NCBI RefSeq assembly: GCF_039414295.1
Contig: NZ_JBCITM010000015.1
Location: forward strand, 1-64,000
Direction: 5' to 3'
Length of the DNA: 64,000 bases
Source: Anoxynatronum sibiricum
GTDB taxonomy: Bacteria > Bacillota > Clostridia > Peptostreptococcales > Tindalliaceae
This document shows, in pieces, positions 53,862 to 62,567 of the stretch. The notes under the pieces were generated by a model. It made no database searches and had not been told where the DNA came from. It saw only the letters and a list, made by a program, of their open reading frames with translations. Both the position numbers and the translations under genes were made by a program. Each line of letters opens with the position of its first letter. Within the stretch, counting starts at the first letter, position 1.

Positions 53862-54794
53862 CTAAAGACCCTCTCTTGTGGCCTGCTCTTTCGCCCGAAT
53901 GGCCTGATAAAGCACCTGATTCACCGGGGTGGGCACTCCCAACGCCTTCCCCAGGCGGCAGACAGTGCCTGCCAGCATCTCCACCTCTGTCTGGCGTCCG
54001 CTTTCCAGATCGTTGAGCATGGAAGGCCGGCTTTCCGGCGGCATGTTCACCAGCACTGCATCCCATTTATCCAGATCGGCAGGGGTCAGCTTCACGCCGT
54101 TTTTCTGCGTTATCTGAAGCACTTCTTTCATGGCATCCTGCATCAGCTGATGGGCCTCCGAAATTGTCTGAAAGGCGCTAAAGCCTTCTCCCACCACTGC
54201 TGATGCCTGGTTAATGCCCACGTTTACCATAAATTTATACCACAGTTCATACAGCATGTTCTGGGGCACCTGGTAGACAATATCCATCTGGTCAAAAAGG
54301 GCGGCCACCCGTTCCACTTCTGGCGACCACTGGGTGTTGTCGGCTTTTCCGAAGCTCATGGTGCCGTATTGCTTGAATCGAATCACATTGCCGTCCCGAA
54401 AACCGTCCAGTCCCATACAAATGCCGTAAAGCACCTTTTCAGCCCCAAAGGCTTCACCCAGCCGTTCTTCACTGGTGATGCCGTTCATCAGGGAAAGGAT
54501 AAGGGTGTCTTCTCCCACGAAGGGGGCCATTTCTGTGATGGCTTCCTGCAGGCCGTAGTCTTTCACCGCCACAATGATCAGCTGGGCCGGTGTTGGCTGG
54601 GGTTCTGCCGGATCGGCGTATCGGAACTGGTAAGGGGTGTCATTGATTTGGAAGCCTTTCGCCTCATATCTTTTTTTCCGTTCCCCACCTGCCAGCACCC
54701 GCAGGGTAACGCCCGGCTTGTTGACAAATTTCAGGGCATAGGCACCGCCAATGGCTCCCAGGCCCACCATCATAACTTCCTGAATGAGTTGCAT
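53862..54794 (-). CDS. Ketopantoate-reductase-like protein (PanE/ApbA family)
   Basis: 310 residues, AGAGGTGA upstream. NADP-binding GLGAIGGAYA at the N-terminus, then VAVKDYGLQEA and SLMNGITSEERL. The C-terminal domain has the catalytic Lys/Asn stretch YKFMVNVGINQASAV and the signature SMLNDLESGRQTEVEM. Such enzymes reduce 2-dehydropantoate for coenzyme A, but several relatives reduce other 2-keto acids. It begins 39 bp after the last RiPP precursor and may be co-transcribed; whether it serves that pathway is unknown. Confidence 0.85.
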   Translation of the reverse strand: MQLIQEVMMVGLGAIGGAYALKFVNKPGVTLRVLAGGERKKRYEAKGFQINDTPYQFRYADPAEPQPTPAQLIIVAVKDYGLQEAITEMAPFVGEDTLILSLMNGITSEERLGEAFGAEKVLYGICMGLDGFRDGNVIRFKQYGTMSFGKADNTQWSPEVERVAALFDQMDIVYQVPQNMLYELWYKFMVNVGINQASAVVGEGFSAFQTISEAHQLMQDAMKEVLQITQKNGVKLTPADLDKWDAVLVNMPPESRPSMLNDLESGRQTEVEMLAGTVCRLGKALGVPTPVNQVLYQAIRAKEQATREGL

Positions 54795-54833
54795 GTTGTC
54801 ACCTCTGATAAGAATGTTTGATGTTTTCCTCTT

Positions 54834-55187
54834 TTACCATCTGCTTTTCAGTGCTGTCTTTGCCATGCTGATAAACTGCGGACTGTTCAACGCGCTGTCA
54901 AACTTTCGTGTGCTTGGGTCAAAAAGAGTGCTTATCTCTGACGTTATATATCCGCCACCCACTTCGTTAAGCGCTTCATCAGAAAGCTCGCCCTCTGCAA
55001 AGCAAACCGACTGTAGCAGGGCGTCCCTCAATAGATGTATTTCTTTCAGGTTGAAGCGCATGCCCTCTCCTTCCAGAAGCAGCTGCGCATCTTCCGGCCG
55101 TTCCTGTTCCATCAGGGTAAGGAGTAATGCTTCGCTGCTTTCCAGTTTTTCTTTCAGTTCCAGCCATTTTTTCATTCCTGACATCAT
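54834..55187 (-). CDS. Nif11-like RiPP precursor A
   Basis: 117 residues from ATG 55187 (AAGGAG; ATG 55184 is also possible). Helical Nif11-like leader (KKWLELKEKLESSEALLLTL; EGEGMRFNLKEIHLLRDAL; ELSDEALNEVGGG), the most divergent of the set. The 38-residue core after VGGG starts YITSEIS, has no Cys, several Ser/Thr, and ends KSRW. Last precursor in transcription order. Confidence 0.82.
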   Translation of the reverse strand: MMSGMKKWLELKEKLESSEALLLTLMEQERPEDAQLLLEGEGMRFNLKEIHLLRDALLQSVCFAEGELSDEALNEVGGGYITSEISTLFDPSTRKFDSALNSPQFISMAKTALKSRW

Positions 55188-55357
55188 TCTCTCCTTCCCT
55201 CTTTGCAATCATCCATGTCATCACTTTTGTTTTCACTGTATGAGGTGATCCTCGTTTTCCACGAACAGGTTGATCCCGAAAACGGTTCGGGGAGCTGTTT
55301 TCGGGATCGCATGAGTGCTCACTTGCAAATAACATCAGTTCTCTGTGTTCCGATGGT

Positions 55358-55696
55358 CTACCAGCGTTGCAACGTGCTGTGCAATGCTTTGCCCACATCA
55401 ACAGCTGTCACAATGAATTTTGACATGTCTTGAGCCGCTTGGTTCAAATCAAATTTCATTTCCATCGTTCCGCCGGCAACGCCATCCAGATCGTCCTCTG
55501 AAAGTTCTCCTTGTATGGCTTTCATTTGCTTTGCCAAGAGCGCTCCCAATTGCTCCACTTCTTCTTCGGTAAAGTCCAGTCCAACTTCTTTCAGGACTGC
55601 TTGCACTTCTTCAGGACTTTCTTGCCGGGTCAGTTTTTCCACCAGTTCAGGGTTTGCTTCCATTTTCGCCTGCATTTGCTTCATTTTTTCCAACAT
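55358..55696 (-). CDS. Nif11-like RiPP precursor B
   Basis: 112 residues from ATG 55696 (AAAGGTGG). The leader contains MEANPELVEKLTRQESPEEV and ELSEDDLDGVAGG. The 36-residue core begins TMEMKFDLNQAAQ, lacks Cys and ends LQRW. It follows the LanM gene and may have its own promoter. Confidence 0.88.
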   Translation of the reverse strand: MLEKMKQMQAKMEANPELVEKLTRQESPEEVQAVLKEVGLDFTEEEVEQLGALLAKQMKAIQGELSEDDLDGVAGGTMEMKFDLNQAAQDMSKFIVTAVDVGKALHSTLQRW

Positions 55697-55792
55697 GTTG
55701 TTTCCACCTTTCCTTTTGTCATTTATGGTTGCACGGCAATTGCCCTTGGCCATCTGTGTGACTGCTGAACAAACCCTTATTCCACTGTTTTC

Positions 55793-55826
55793 ATTATATC
55801 TAAAATGACACCTGATTGCTTGTCAA
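55793..55826 (-). promoter_or_regulatory. Possible promoter for precursors B and A
   Basis: Perfect TTGACA (55826-55821) and perfect TATAAT (55798-55793) face the precursor B gene, but the spacer is 22 bp, too long for an ordinary promoter unless a regulator assists. The hexamers may be coincidental. Confidence 0.3.
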
Positions 55827-55829
55827 ATT

Positions 55830-58800
55830 TCAAAAAAACAGACTATGAATGGTTTTTTCCTCAGAAGCCCGTAGCAGGGTGTAGCCAATGCCGGTCAATC
55901 CCTTAAATAAAGAAGGATTCCAAAGATGGGTATCGTGCCGGTGCAACAAATGACGACAGGTTTCCAATGACCCGTCAGCCGCCAGCCGCCATTCTGCCAC
56001 ACCGCTGTTGCCGCAGCACAAATCATTTGTCTGAAGCGGCTGGTATTGATCAAACATGGTGGCGATGCGGTTCATATTGTTGCGGCCGATGCTTTTCATT
56101 TCTTCCCGGCCGCATTTTTCCAGGCTTGCCCACATCAGGCCCATGCCTGCAATGCCGCTGCACAAACTGAGGGGAACGGCTTCTTTTTCGGTGGATAGTT
56201 CCTCCAGCAAAGCTGCTTCTGCCCTGACGCCTTGCCGGATGATTTCTTCCACCTCCGGGCGGTTTTGTTTTTCATTGTAGCGGATCAGCACCTGCAGAAT
56301 GCCGCTTCGTGCCCCCATTCCCATGGTCAGCACAGGAATCTCTCTGTCGGTTGTCTGTCTCATCCTTTTGTCCGTTGACGGATGCCACCACTGGTCCTTT
56401 GCCCATAAAATCCTTTCAATGCAGCTGTCCGTCAGTTCATCAGTGGTTCCGTCAGGCAGCACTTCCGCTGCCACCAACAGCCCATGCACCAACCCGGCCA
56501 GCCCTTCAAACCAGTCCCAGGTATTACTTCTTTTGATGGATTCCCGGGGAATGCCGCGAACCACCGTTTCTGCCGCCACGAAAAGTGTTGGATCTTCCAG
56601 GTATTCCCCCACTCTCGCCAGTGTCAGCAGCATCCCTCCCAACCCGTGGGCTGTTCCCACAGGCAGACGGTTCAGTGGGGCAGACAAGCCAGCATGCTTC
56701 AGCTCTTCACAGAAGGGATTCATCAGCTTCAGTGCCCATGTCTGTGCCGCCTTCTCTCCTGTGGCCCTGAAACAGGCCGCCATGAAGAGGGCAACTCCCA
56801 TCCATCCGTCGTACAGGGTGGCTCTCATGGGTACGATTTCGATGATTTGACTGCGCAAATGGTAGTGATAGGAGGGAGAAAGAGAAAGATCGTGCCCCTG
56901 TTTTTCCATTTGACGACACCATTCATGACAGATGTTCATGGCAGCTTCTCTGAAAACCGCTGAATCCATAGAGAAAGTCATAGAGGCACCCATGGAAGAA
57001 TTCTCGGAGGAAGCTGCCTGATTCACGGATTTTTCATTTGTCTGCAGTGCTGCCGTGCCCGCGGTGTGAGTGGTTTCATTCCTGATGTGCAAAGACGCCT
57101 GGATATAGGCCGTCTGTCGCTCTAAATCTTCCCTGTTCAGCCCTTTCATATGCTGCTCTGCCCGCTGAAGGGCTGTGTGGGTGAAATAATCGGCCACAAG
57201 GCAATCATGGGGATCATAGAGCCCTTTCTCGTCTGCATAGCCGCCGAAAATCGGCACATCACCCGCCTCCAGATGACGACACTCTGCCTGAAACGCCGGC
57301 CAGTTTTTTGTCATCTCTGCAACAGTGGAATGCAGCAGGTAGGGGGCTGCCAGGCGTTCGGCTTCGGCGGAATAAAGAAAGCCGTCTTCCAGACACCGGG
57401 GGGAGACCAGGCATGCCTGCAGTTGCGCGTATGTCCAGGTTTTGCGCATCACAAACCGCACCGGCACCTTTTTGCCCCGCACTGTTTCTTCTGCCCATTG
57501 ACAGATGGCAGCGCTGCCTTCCTTCATCAGAAATTCATATGCTTTTGTGAACCCCTCTAAGAATGCCTGCCGGTGGTCAAAAACCAACTCCCGTCTGCCA
57601 TTGAAAACCGGCACACTTTCCCTGATGCTGCTGTTCAGGGAACTGCGGTCAACCCATGATTCCGCTGACTCCTGCAGCCAGATTGGCAGGAATCCCAGGT
57701 TCAGCACAGAGGCTCCCTGCATGCCCTGGTCGCTCTGCGGTTCAATGGTGACGCCGTGGGAGATCACTGTTTCCAGGTCAATGAGTACCGGGTGGGCACC
57801 GCAGGCAATGACATTTTCATCATGAAAATCACAGCCCCCCATGGCGTAGACAAGGGCCAGCCACCCTCCCATCCGCTGGTAATATGCCTTCGCTTCTCCA
57901 CGGGATGCAAGGCTGGTGTGCTTCATAAACTGTGCCCAGCCATGATCTCCGGCATTCACCGTTTTCGGTACTTTCAGCGTGTAGGGGAAGCCGCGTGTAC
58001 CAAGTTGATCAAGCAACGACGTATAACAGCTGTCAATCAGCAAATTGCGTGGCTTGTAGACCAGCTGACGGCCAGATTCACAGGTGAGCACCACCACGCT
58101 TTTTCCCCGGTCGTGGGTATCTCCCAGATTGCCGCTGATGCGTTGAATGGCTCCAAGGGGTTGTCCCTCATTCAGCGTCTTCTCCAGCTGTGGGAGGTCC
58201 TGGCGGTAGTGAGCCGCCAGTGCCGTCATGTTGGTGATCCAGTGATGGGCACTGATGGCCAAAAGTCTTGCCAGCACGGGAAATTCCACGAAAACTTCTT
58301 TCCAGCCCCCTGCCAGCAGGTGATCGGCAAAGAGGTGCAGGCAGTGTATCTGCTGTGTGTCATTCATCTGCCGCAGGTACTTCATGGATTCCCTGCGAAG
58401 CACAAAAATCTTGAAACATTGCGTCAGGGTGGCACTGCAGGTTTTCCGAAACGCATCCAGCAGCAGCCTGCTGCAGTCAGCGACTGCTTTTTCTGAAAAA
58501 AATGCCCCTTCATCAGGTCCCCAAGACTTCTTCAGCTGGTTTTCCAGGGTTCGAACCAACGGATAAAGCACGGTGATGCCTGTTTGCGCCTGAACCGCTG
58601 CCACTGACGGGTGTTCCCGGCCAATGTCTTGATGGTCCCTGTCACTGTTTTCAGCCCTGTCACTGTTTTCATCCATATCTTCGTTACCGTCAGGAACTTT
58701 GTCTTTTCGACTTTTCTGGTGCGACTGCCAGAAGGTTTCACTTTCCCGCTTCCATTCTTCTGGATTCAACACAGAAAGCCCTGACAACATCCTGTTAACT

Positions 58801-59120
58801 GTCTCCATGTATGGGGGCAGCTCTCCTGGCCATTCGCCCTCGCCGTCTTTTTCTTCTTCTTCTTCTTCTTCTTCGTTTCCTGTTTCTACCTCTCCCGCCA
58901 AACGAAGGGCCTCTTCCCAGGTGAGGCCGTCCATTTTCAAGCGATTGTGAAAGCTTGTTTCACTGCCTCTGGCTGCCGCCTTCTTTTGCCAGAGGGCCAG
59001 TCGTTCCCGGCTGTTTTTCAAATTCTCCCTTTGTTTCCCTGTCTCATTTTCATTCATTCGTTCCCTGATAAACCGGGCCTTCAACGCCATTTTTCGCATT
59101 TCTGCCTCTGTCAGTCTCAT
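55830..59120 (-). CDS. LanM-type (class II) lanthipeptide synthetase with CCG zinc motif
   Basis: 1,096 residues, AGGAGG upstream, start overlapping the reductase stop (ATGA). A charged N-terminus includes an eight-Glu run. The kinase-like dehydratase domain (~180-560) has GDTHDRGKSVVVL, QLVYKPRNL and, near residues 432-445, HDENVIACGAHPVLIDLET, all intact. The C-terminal LanC-like cyclase has HGLGGMLL (~825), CSGIAGMGL (~987) and CCGNSGVAEW (~1034). CCG instead of CHG gives a three-Cys zinc site, as in ProcM, a group noted for accepting many substrates. The family dehydrates Ser/Thr and adds Cys thiols; yet none of the eight precursor cores here has Cys. Dehydration alone, or a different nucleophile, is inferred. 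Confidence 0.93.
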   Translation of the reverse strand: MRLTEAEMRKMALKARFIRERMNENETGKQRENLKNSRERLALWQKKAAARGSETSFHNRLKMDGLTWEEALRLAGEVETGNEEEEEEEEKDGEGEWPGELPPYMETVNRMLSGLSVLNPEEWKRESETFWQSHQKSRKDKVPDGNEDMDENSDRAENSDRDHQDIGREHPSVAAVQAQTGITVLYPLVRTLENQLKKSWGPDEGAFFSEKAVADCSRLLLDAFRKTCSATLTQCFKIFVLRRESMKYLRQMNDTQQIHCLHLFADHLLAGGWKEVFVEFPVLARLLAISAHHWITNMTALAAHYRQDLPQLEKTLNEGQPLGAIQRISGNLGDTHDRGKSVVVLTCESGRQLVYKPRNLLIDSCYTSLLDQLGTRGFPYTLKVPKTVNAGDHGWAQFMKHTSLASRGEAKAYYQRMGGWLALVYAMGGCDFHDENVIACGAHPVLIDLETVISHGVTIEPQSDQGMQGASVLNLGFLPIWLQESAESWVDRSSLNSSIRESVPVFNGRRELVFDHRQAFLEGFTKAYEFLMKEGSAAICQWAEETVRGKKVPVRFVMRKTWTYAQLQACLVSPRCLEDGFLYSAEAERLAAPYLLHSTVAEMTKNWPAFQAECRHLEAGDVPIFGGYADEKGLYDPHDCLVADYFTHTALQRAEQHMKGLNREDLERQTAYIQASLHIRNETTHTAGTAALQTNEKSVNQAASSENSSMGASMTFSMDSAVFREAAMNICHEWCRQMEKQGHDLSLSPSYHYHLRSQIIEIVPMRATLYDGWMGVALFMAACFRATGEKAAQTWALKLMNPFCEELKHAGLSAPLNRLPVGTAHGLGGMLLTLARVGEYLEDPTLFVAAETVVRGIPRESIKRSNTWDWFEGLAGLVHGLLVAAEVLPDGTTDELTDSCIERILWAKDQWWHPSTDKRMRQTTDREIPVLTMGMGARSGILQVLIRYNEKQNRPEVEEIIRQGVRAEAALLEELSTEKEAVPLSLCSGIAGMGLMWASLEKCGREEMKSIGRNNMNRIATMFDQYQPLQTNDLCCGNSGVAEWRLAADGSLETCRHLLHRHDTHLWNPSLFKGLTGIGYTLLRASEEKTIHSLFF

Positions 59121-59872
59121 CGAGAACCTCCTGGAACATGGGTGTTTGCGGCAATGGCATCCATGAGGGACTGATAGCTTTCGTGGCTGAAGTAGCCATG
59201 TTCTTCCCAGAACCGGTATTCTGCCGGCTTCATCACCCTGCCCCTTATGATGCTTTCTTTCATGCCGTGAAACAGATTCTCCAGTCGGTCGTTTGAGACA
59301 AGGCGTTTTTCACCGGACAGATACTGACTGATGACGGTGCCTCCCAGCTCTGCCTTCCTTTCAACGTCCTTCGGATTATGAAATTCTCCCGGAAACTGGG
59401 TGAATACGCTGTACCCGCCCACGACCCGAACCCCCATGTACGCCATCACCCGAATCAAATAACCAAGCACTTCTGCTTCACCGGATGAGGAGGTTGTGGT
59501 GAGGGCGATGCCAGGTTTTCCGGCCAGGCGAAACAGGTGAAGCCAGTAACTCAGCCGGTCAATCAGGGTTTTTGTCTGGCCGGAGACTTGAAGGGCGTAC
59601 ACAGGACTCCCCAGTATCACAAAATCAGCCTCCAGCAGTTTTTCTTTCATCAACCCGCCATCATCTTCCCTGTCCAAAAGACAGCTTCCCGTCCTGAAAC
59701 AGTCGCAACACCCACGACATGCCTGTAATTGCAGCTGATCTGACGTCATGATCTCCCAGGTAACTTGCGTGTCACACACGGCCCCGGCTTTTTCACACAT
59801 CTTTTCTGCCAGCTGCGCAGTGCCTGACTTCTGTCCCCGGTGACTGCCTATGTACGAAACTATTTTTTTCAC
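59117..59872 (-). CDS. Flavodoxin-like NAD(P)H-dependent FMN reductase in the RiPP cluster
   Basis: 251 residues from a GTG (AAGGGGTGA upstream). Flavodoxin fold: IVSYIGSHRGQKSGTAQLAE (phosphate loop), a Cys-rich CRGCCDCFRTGSC segment typical of iron-sulfur flavoprotein/WrbA-like reductases, then ADFVILGSPVYALQVSGQTK and FRLAGKPGIALTTTSSSGEAE. The C-terminal 70 residues are additional. It overlaps the LanM gene by 4 bp, so co-production is likely. Inferred role: reducing dehydrated residues (as LanJ enzymes do) or feeding electrons to the radical SAM enzyme. Confidence 0.82.
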   Translation of the reverse strand: MKKIVSYIGSHRGQKSGTAQLAEKMCEKAGAVCDTQVTWEIMTSDQLQLQACRGCCDCFRTGSCLLDREDDGGLMKEKLLEADFVILGSPVYALQVSGQTKTLIDRLSYWLHLFRLAGKPGIALTTTSSSGEAEVLGYLIRVMAYMGVRVVGGYSVFTQFPGEFHNPKDVERKAELGGTVISQYLSGEKRLVSNDRLENLFHGMKESIIRGRVMKPAEYRFWEEHGYFSHESYQSLMDAIAANTHVPGGSR

Positions 59873-59921
59873 AGCTTCACCCCTTCATGGGCCGACAGGT
59901 TAAGGACTGGCCTTTCTCTTG

Positions 59922-59956
59922 AAAAGAGCCAGAAGCATGGCTTTTGGCTCTTTTTT
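59922..59956. terminator. Hairpin between precursor C and the reductase gene
   Basis: AAAAGAGCCA and TGGCTCTTTT form a 10-bp stem with T-runs on both strands. On the minus strand it would reduce transcription of reductase and LanM relative to the precursors, a common way to make more peptide than enzyme. Confidence 0.7.
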
Positions 59957-59982
59957 AGTATGACTGATTGGCATATTTGTTG

Positions 59983-60306
59983 CTACCAACCGCCTTTGCC
60001 GGGTTTAACAGTCGGTTGTCCGCCGATCGTCACCTGAGTGATCGGCATCAACATCTGGTTAGTAAACCCAAAGCCACCTGCCACTTCTTCCAATTCACTC
60101 TCTGACAGTTCTTTTCCAGCGGCCTGTGCTTCCAGTGCTTTCAAGGTTGCTTCATATACCTGTTTGAGTTCTTCCAGCGTAAACTCCAGCCCCTTTTCTT
60201 TCAACAGGACCTGTGCCTCTTCAGCGGTTTCTTTCATATACAGTTCCTTTGCAAAAACCTCATCTGCTTCCATTAACGATCGCAGCTTTTTCATTTTCTC
60301 TTCCAT
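59983..60306 (-). CDS. Nif11-like RiPP precursor C
   Basis: 107 residues from ATG 60306 (GGAGATGA). Leader MEEKMKKLRSLMEADEVFAK onward, with ELSESELEEVAGG, is almost the same as precursor D. The 29-residue core starts FGFTNQMLMP, is Gly/Thr/Pro-rich, lacks Cys and ends KGGW. Confidence 0.92.
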   Translation of the reverse strand: MEEKMKKLRSLMEADEVFAKELYMKETAEEAQVLLKEKGLEFTLEELKQVYEATLKALEAQAAGKELSESELEEVAGGFGFTNQMLMPITQVTIGGQPTVKPGKGGW

Positions 60307-60613
60307 GACTTCATCTCCTCTCGTTATGCTTTCCTTTTTCCGGCAGCCTGTCTGTCGCCGGTCATCGCCCGTTGGAGCCGTCACCCCCTCCAATCATGGG
60401 CAAGGTTCCTCTGAAGTGCATTCCCCTCTGGAGGATCTCTTCACCTGAGAAGCAGCATCACTTTCTCAATGCTTCCAAATTTGCTTGTCTCGTTATCTTC
60501 CAATTCTACTATATTGGTGGTCTGCTGAAAAACCCTGACCAATTCGATCCAGGTATTAATTTGCCAGACGGGGGTGGGAGCCTTTTCTTTGCTCCCGGGT
60601 GATGATCAGTGTT

Positions 60614-60949
60614 CTACCACCTGCCTCTAACGTCACCTGCTGCTGTCAGTTCATTTATGAGCGGCTTTCTATTTATCATGGAGTAGCTGTCGGGCTTCTG
60701 ATACGGAGGGATATATCCGCCTGCCACTTCTTCCATGTCATTCTCCGACAGTTCATGACCGACAGCCTCTGCTTCCAGTGCTTTCAAGGTTGCTTCATAT
60801 ACCTGTTTGAGTTCTTCCAGCGTAAACTCCAGCCCTTTTTCTTTCAACAGTACCTGTACCTCTTCAGCCGTTTCCTGCATATACAGTTCTTTTGCAAAAA
60901 CCTCATCTGCTTCCATCATTTCTCCCAGCTTTTTCATTTTCTCTTCCAT
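60614..60949 (-). CDS. Nif11-like RiPP precursor D
   Basis: 111 residues. The leader is a near-duplicate of C (MEEKMKKLGEMMEADEVFAK; ELSENDMEEVAGG). The 33-residue core starts YIPPYQKPDSYS, is unrelated to that of C, lacks Cys and ends RGRW. It begins 20 bp after the radical SAM stop. A GGGAGC/GCTCCC hairpin lies between D and C (about 60573-60594). Confidence 0.92.
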   Translation of the reverse strand: MEEKMKKLGEMMEADEVFAKELYMQETAEEVQVLLKEKGLEFTLEELKQVYEATLKALEAEAVGHELSENDMEEVAGGYIPPYQKPDSYSMINRKPLINELTAAGDVRGRW

Positions 60950-60969
60950 GACTTCATCTCCTTAGTTTT

Positions 60970-62175
60970 TTATACTAATGAGCATTGATAGCCATGCCCT
61001 GCGGCACGGCATGGCAGGCAGTTTGCCTTCAGTTCACAGGCTTCACAACTGGCGTCCCGGTTTTCTTCGTGTTCCCGTAACCCTTTTAGAATGGGTGAAT
61101 GTAGCCAGTATGCTTGTAGACTGGGGTACGGCTCTGGTGTCATCACATGGCGGCAGGGAGTCCAGTTGCCGTCCACATCGAGTGCCGCTCCGTTTCTTCC
61201 GGCACCACATCCTCTGTGAATCCCCTGGTTATGGTTGAAGAAAAATGATTTTCCAAGTTCTGCTCTCAAAGGGGAAAAACAGGGCTCCACCAGCACTGGC
61301 ATGCTGTCTTTCTGGCGACGGCACTCTTTCAAATAGGCTGCCAGCTGCAGGAGACTCTCTTTTTTGATGGGTGCCTGGATGCTCATGGTCGCATCCGGTT
61401 TTGTTTCCAGAATCACCACGCCATCCATGTCATGAGCTTCTGCCAGTTTCACCAGGTCAGGAAAATCGGCGATGTTGTCTTCCCGTGCCACCCAATTGAT
61501 GTAGGCTTTGGTTTCACCATCTTCTTGAAGCAACCGAAGGGCATTCATCGCTTCATGATAACCTTCCCGTGATAACCGGTTCACTGCCTCAGTGGATCCG
61601 TTCAGCGACACATACACATCATCAACACCTGCGGCTTTCAGCTGGCGCAAGCGTTCCCGGTCAAATCCCCAGCCACTGATGGCAATGGATGAAATCATTC
61701 CCAGGGCCCGGATCTTTCGCAGCAGCCGGTCCAGATGGGGGTAGGCCAGGGTTTCGCCGCCACTCAGGTTGATGTTGGGCACCTTCATCGCCGCTGCTTC
61801 CTCCAGGGCTTTTTCCGCTGTTTCCGGATTCAGGTCTCTTCCATTCTCCAGGGTGCAATAGCACTGGGGGCAGCGAAGGGGGCACCGGGTGGTCAGTTCC
61901 AGGTTGATGACTTCCGGTGCTGTCATAGAGCGTTGGGGTGGTGAAACAGTTCTCGTGGCCTCAATGAGTGTTATATAGTGGAGACGTTCCTCCTGGGAGG
62001 GGTTTTCCGGCAGTCCAAAATCATCTATCAGTCGCTGCACCAGGGGATTGGACTCACCTGTTTCCAGCCACTGCCCCAGTTGATTCAGCTGAAGGGCCTG
62101 TACATAAATGCAGTGACCTCCCGGCATCCGGTATGCCGCCAACATGTTCTTTTCCGAACGCCATATGGTATTCAT
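60970..62175 (-). CDS. Radical SAM/SPASM peptide-modifying enzyme
   Basis: 401 residues, AAGGAG upstream. An N-terminal ~75-residue region (AYRMPGGHCIYVQALQLNQL) may serve in leader recognition. The radical SAM motif is CPLRCPQC (residues ~98-105), followed by NLSGGETLAYPHL. The C-terminal SPASM region has Cys at GCGAGRNGAALDVDG, TPCRHV and CEACELKANCLPC, for auxiliary iron-sulfur clusters. The family makes C-C, C-S or C-O links or decarboxylates peptide ends. Located between precursors E and D. Its target residue is unknown; the invariant C-terminal Trp is the obvious candidate. A decayed second copy lies at 63656-63869. Confidence 0.92.
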   Translation of the reverse strand: MNTIWRSEKNMLAAYRMPGGHCIYVQALQLNQLGQWLETGESNPLVQRLIDDFGLPENPSQEERLHYITLIEATRTVSPPQRSMTAPEVINLELTTRCPLRCPQCYCTLENGRDLNPETAEKALEEAAAMKVPNINLSGGETLAYPHLDRLLRKIRALGMISSIAISGWGFDRERLRQLKAAGVDDVYVSLNGSTEAVNRLSREGYHEAMNALRLLQEDGETKAYINWVAREDNIADFPDLVKLAEAHDMDGVVILETKPDATMSIQAPIKKESLLQLAAYLKECRRQKDSMPVLVEPCFSPLRAELGKSFFFNHNQGIHRGCGAGRNGAALDVDGNWTPCRHVMTPEPYPSLQAYWLHSPILKGLREHEENRDASCEACELKANCLPCRAAGHGYQCSLV

Positions 62176-62245
62176 CTCTCAGGTCTCCTTTTCTTAATGA
62201 GATCATTTCGCGCTCTTTTGTCGTGGTGTGTTGAAGGTTGCCCTT

Positions 62246-62530
62246 CTACCATGTTAGATGCATCCTCATTCTTATTCTCCTTGGTCCCTCCCCCATTGAT
62301 CCGCCAGCCACTCTATCCAGGTTCTCTTCAGATAGTTCGCCTGTTTCTGAGGGTGTGATGGATGTGATCAATGCTTCCCTTGCTGCATTTATTTCTTCAA
62401 TGGTCATCTCCACATCGTTTTCTTTTAGAAAAACCTGTACCTCTTCCGGCGTTTCCAGCTGGAACAACTTTTCAGCCAACTGCTCATCCGCTTCCAGTTT
62501 CTGTTGTAACAATCTCAATTTATCTTCCAT
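62246..62530 (-). CDS. Nif11-like RiPP precursor E
   Basis: 94 residues from ATG 62530, chosen because AAGGTGG lies six bases upstream and the other precursors begin MEDK/MEEK. Leader ends ELSEENLDRVAGG. The 17-residue core is SMGEGPRRIRMRMHLTW: basic, no Cys, terminal Trp. Related to the partial precursor H. Confidence 0.93.
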   Translation of the reverse strand: MEDKLRLLQQKLEADEQLAEKLFQLETPEEVQVFLKENDVEMTIEEINAAREALITSITPSETGELSEENLDRVAGGSMGEGPRRIRMRMHLTW

Positions 62531-62567
62531 ATTCATCCACCTTTCACTTCTTATGATGGCTGCCTTT

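Noticed and set aside
54996..55008. GCAAAGCAAACC resembling part of a c-di-GMP riboswitch
   Set aside because: It lies within precursor A coding sequence and lacks the paired stems of that riboswitch class.
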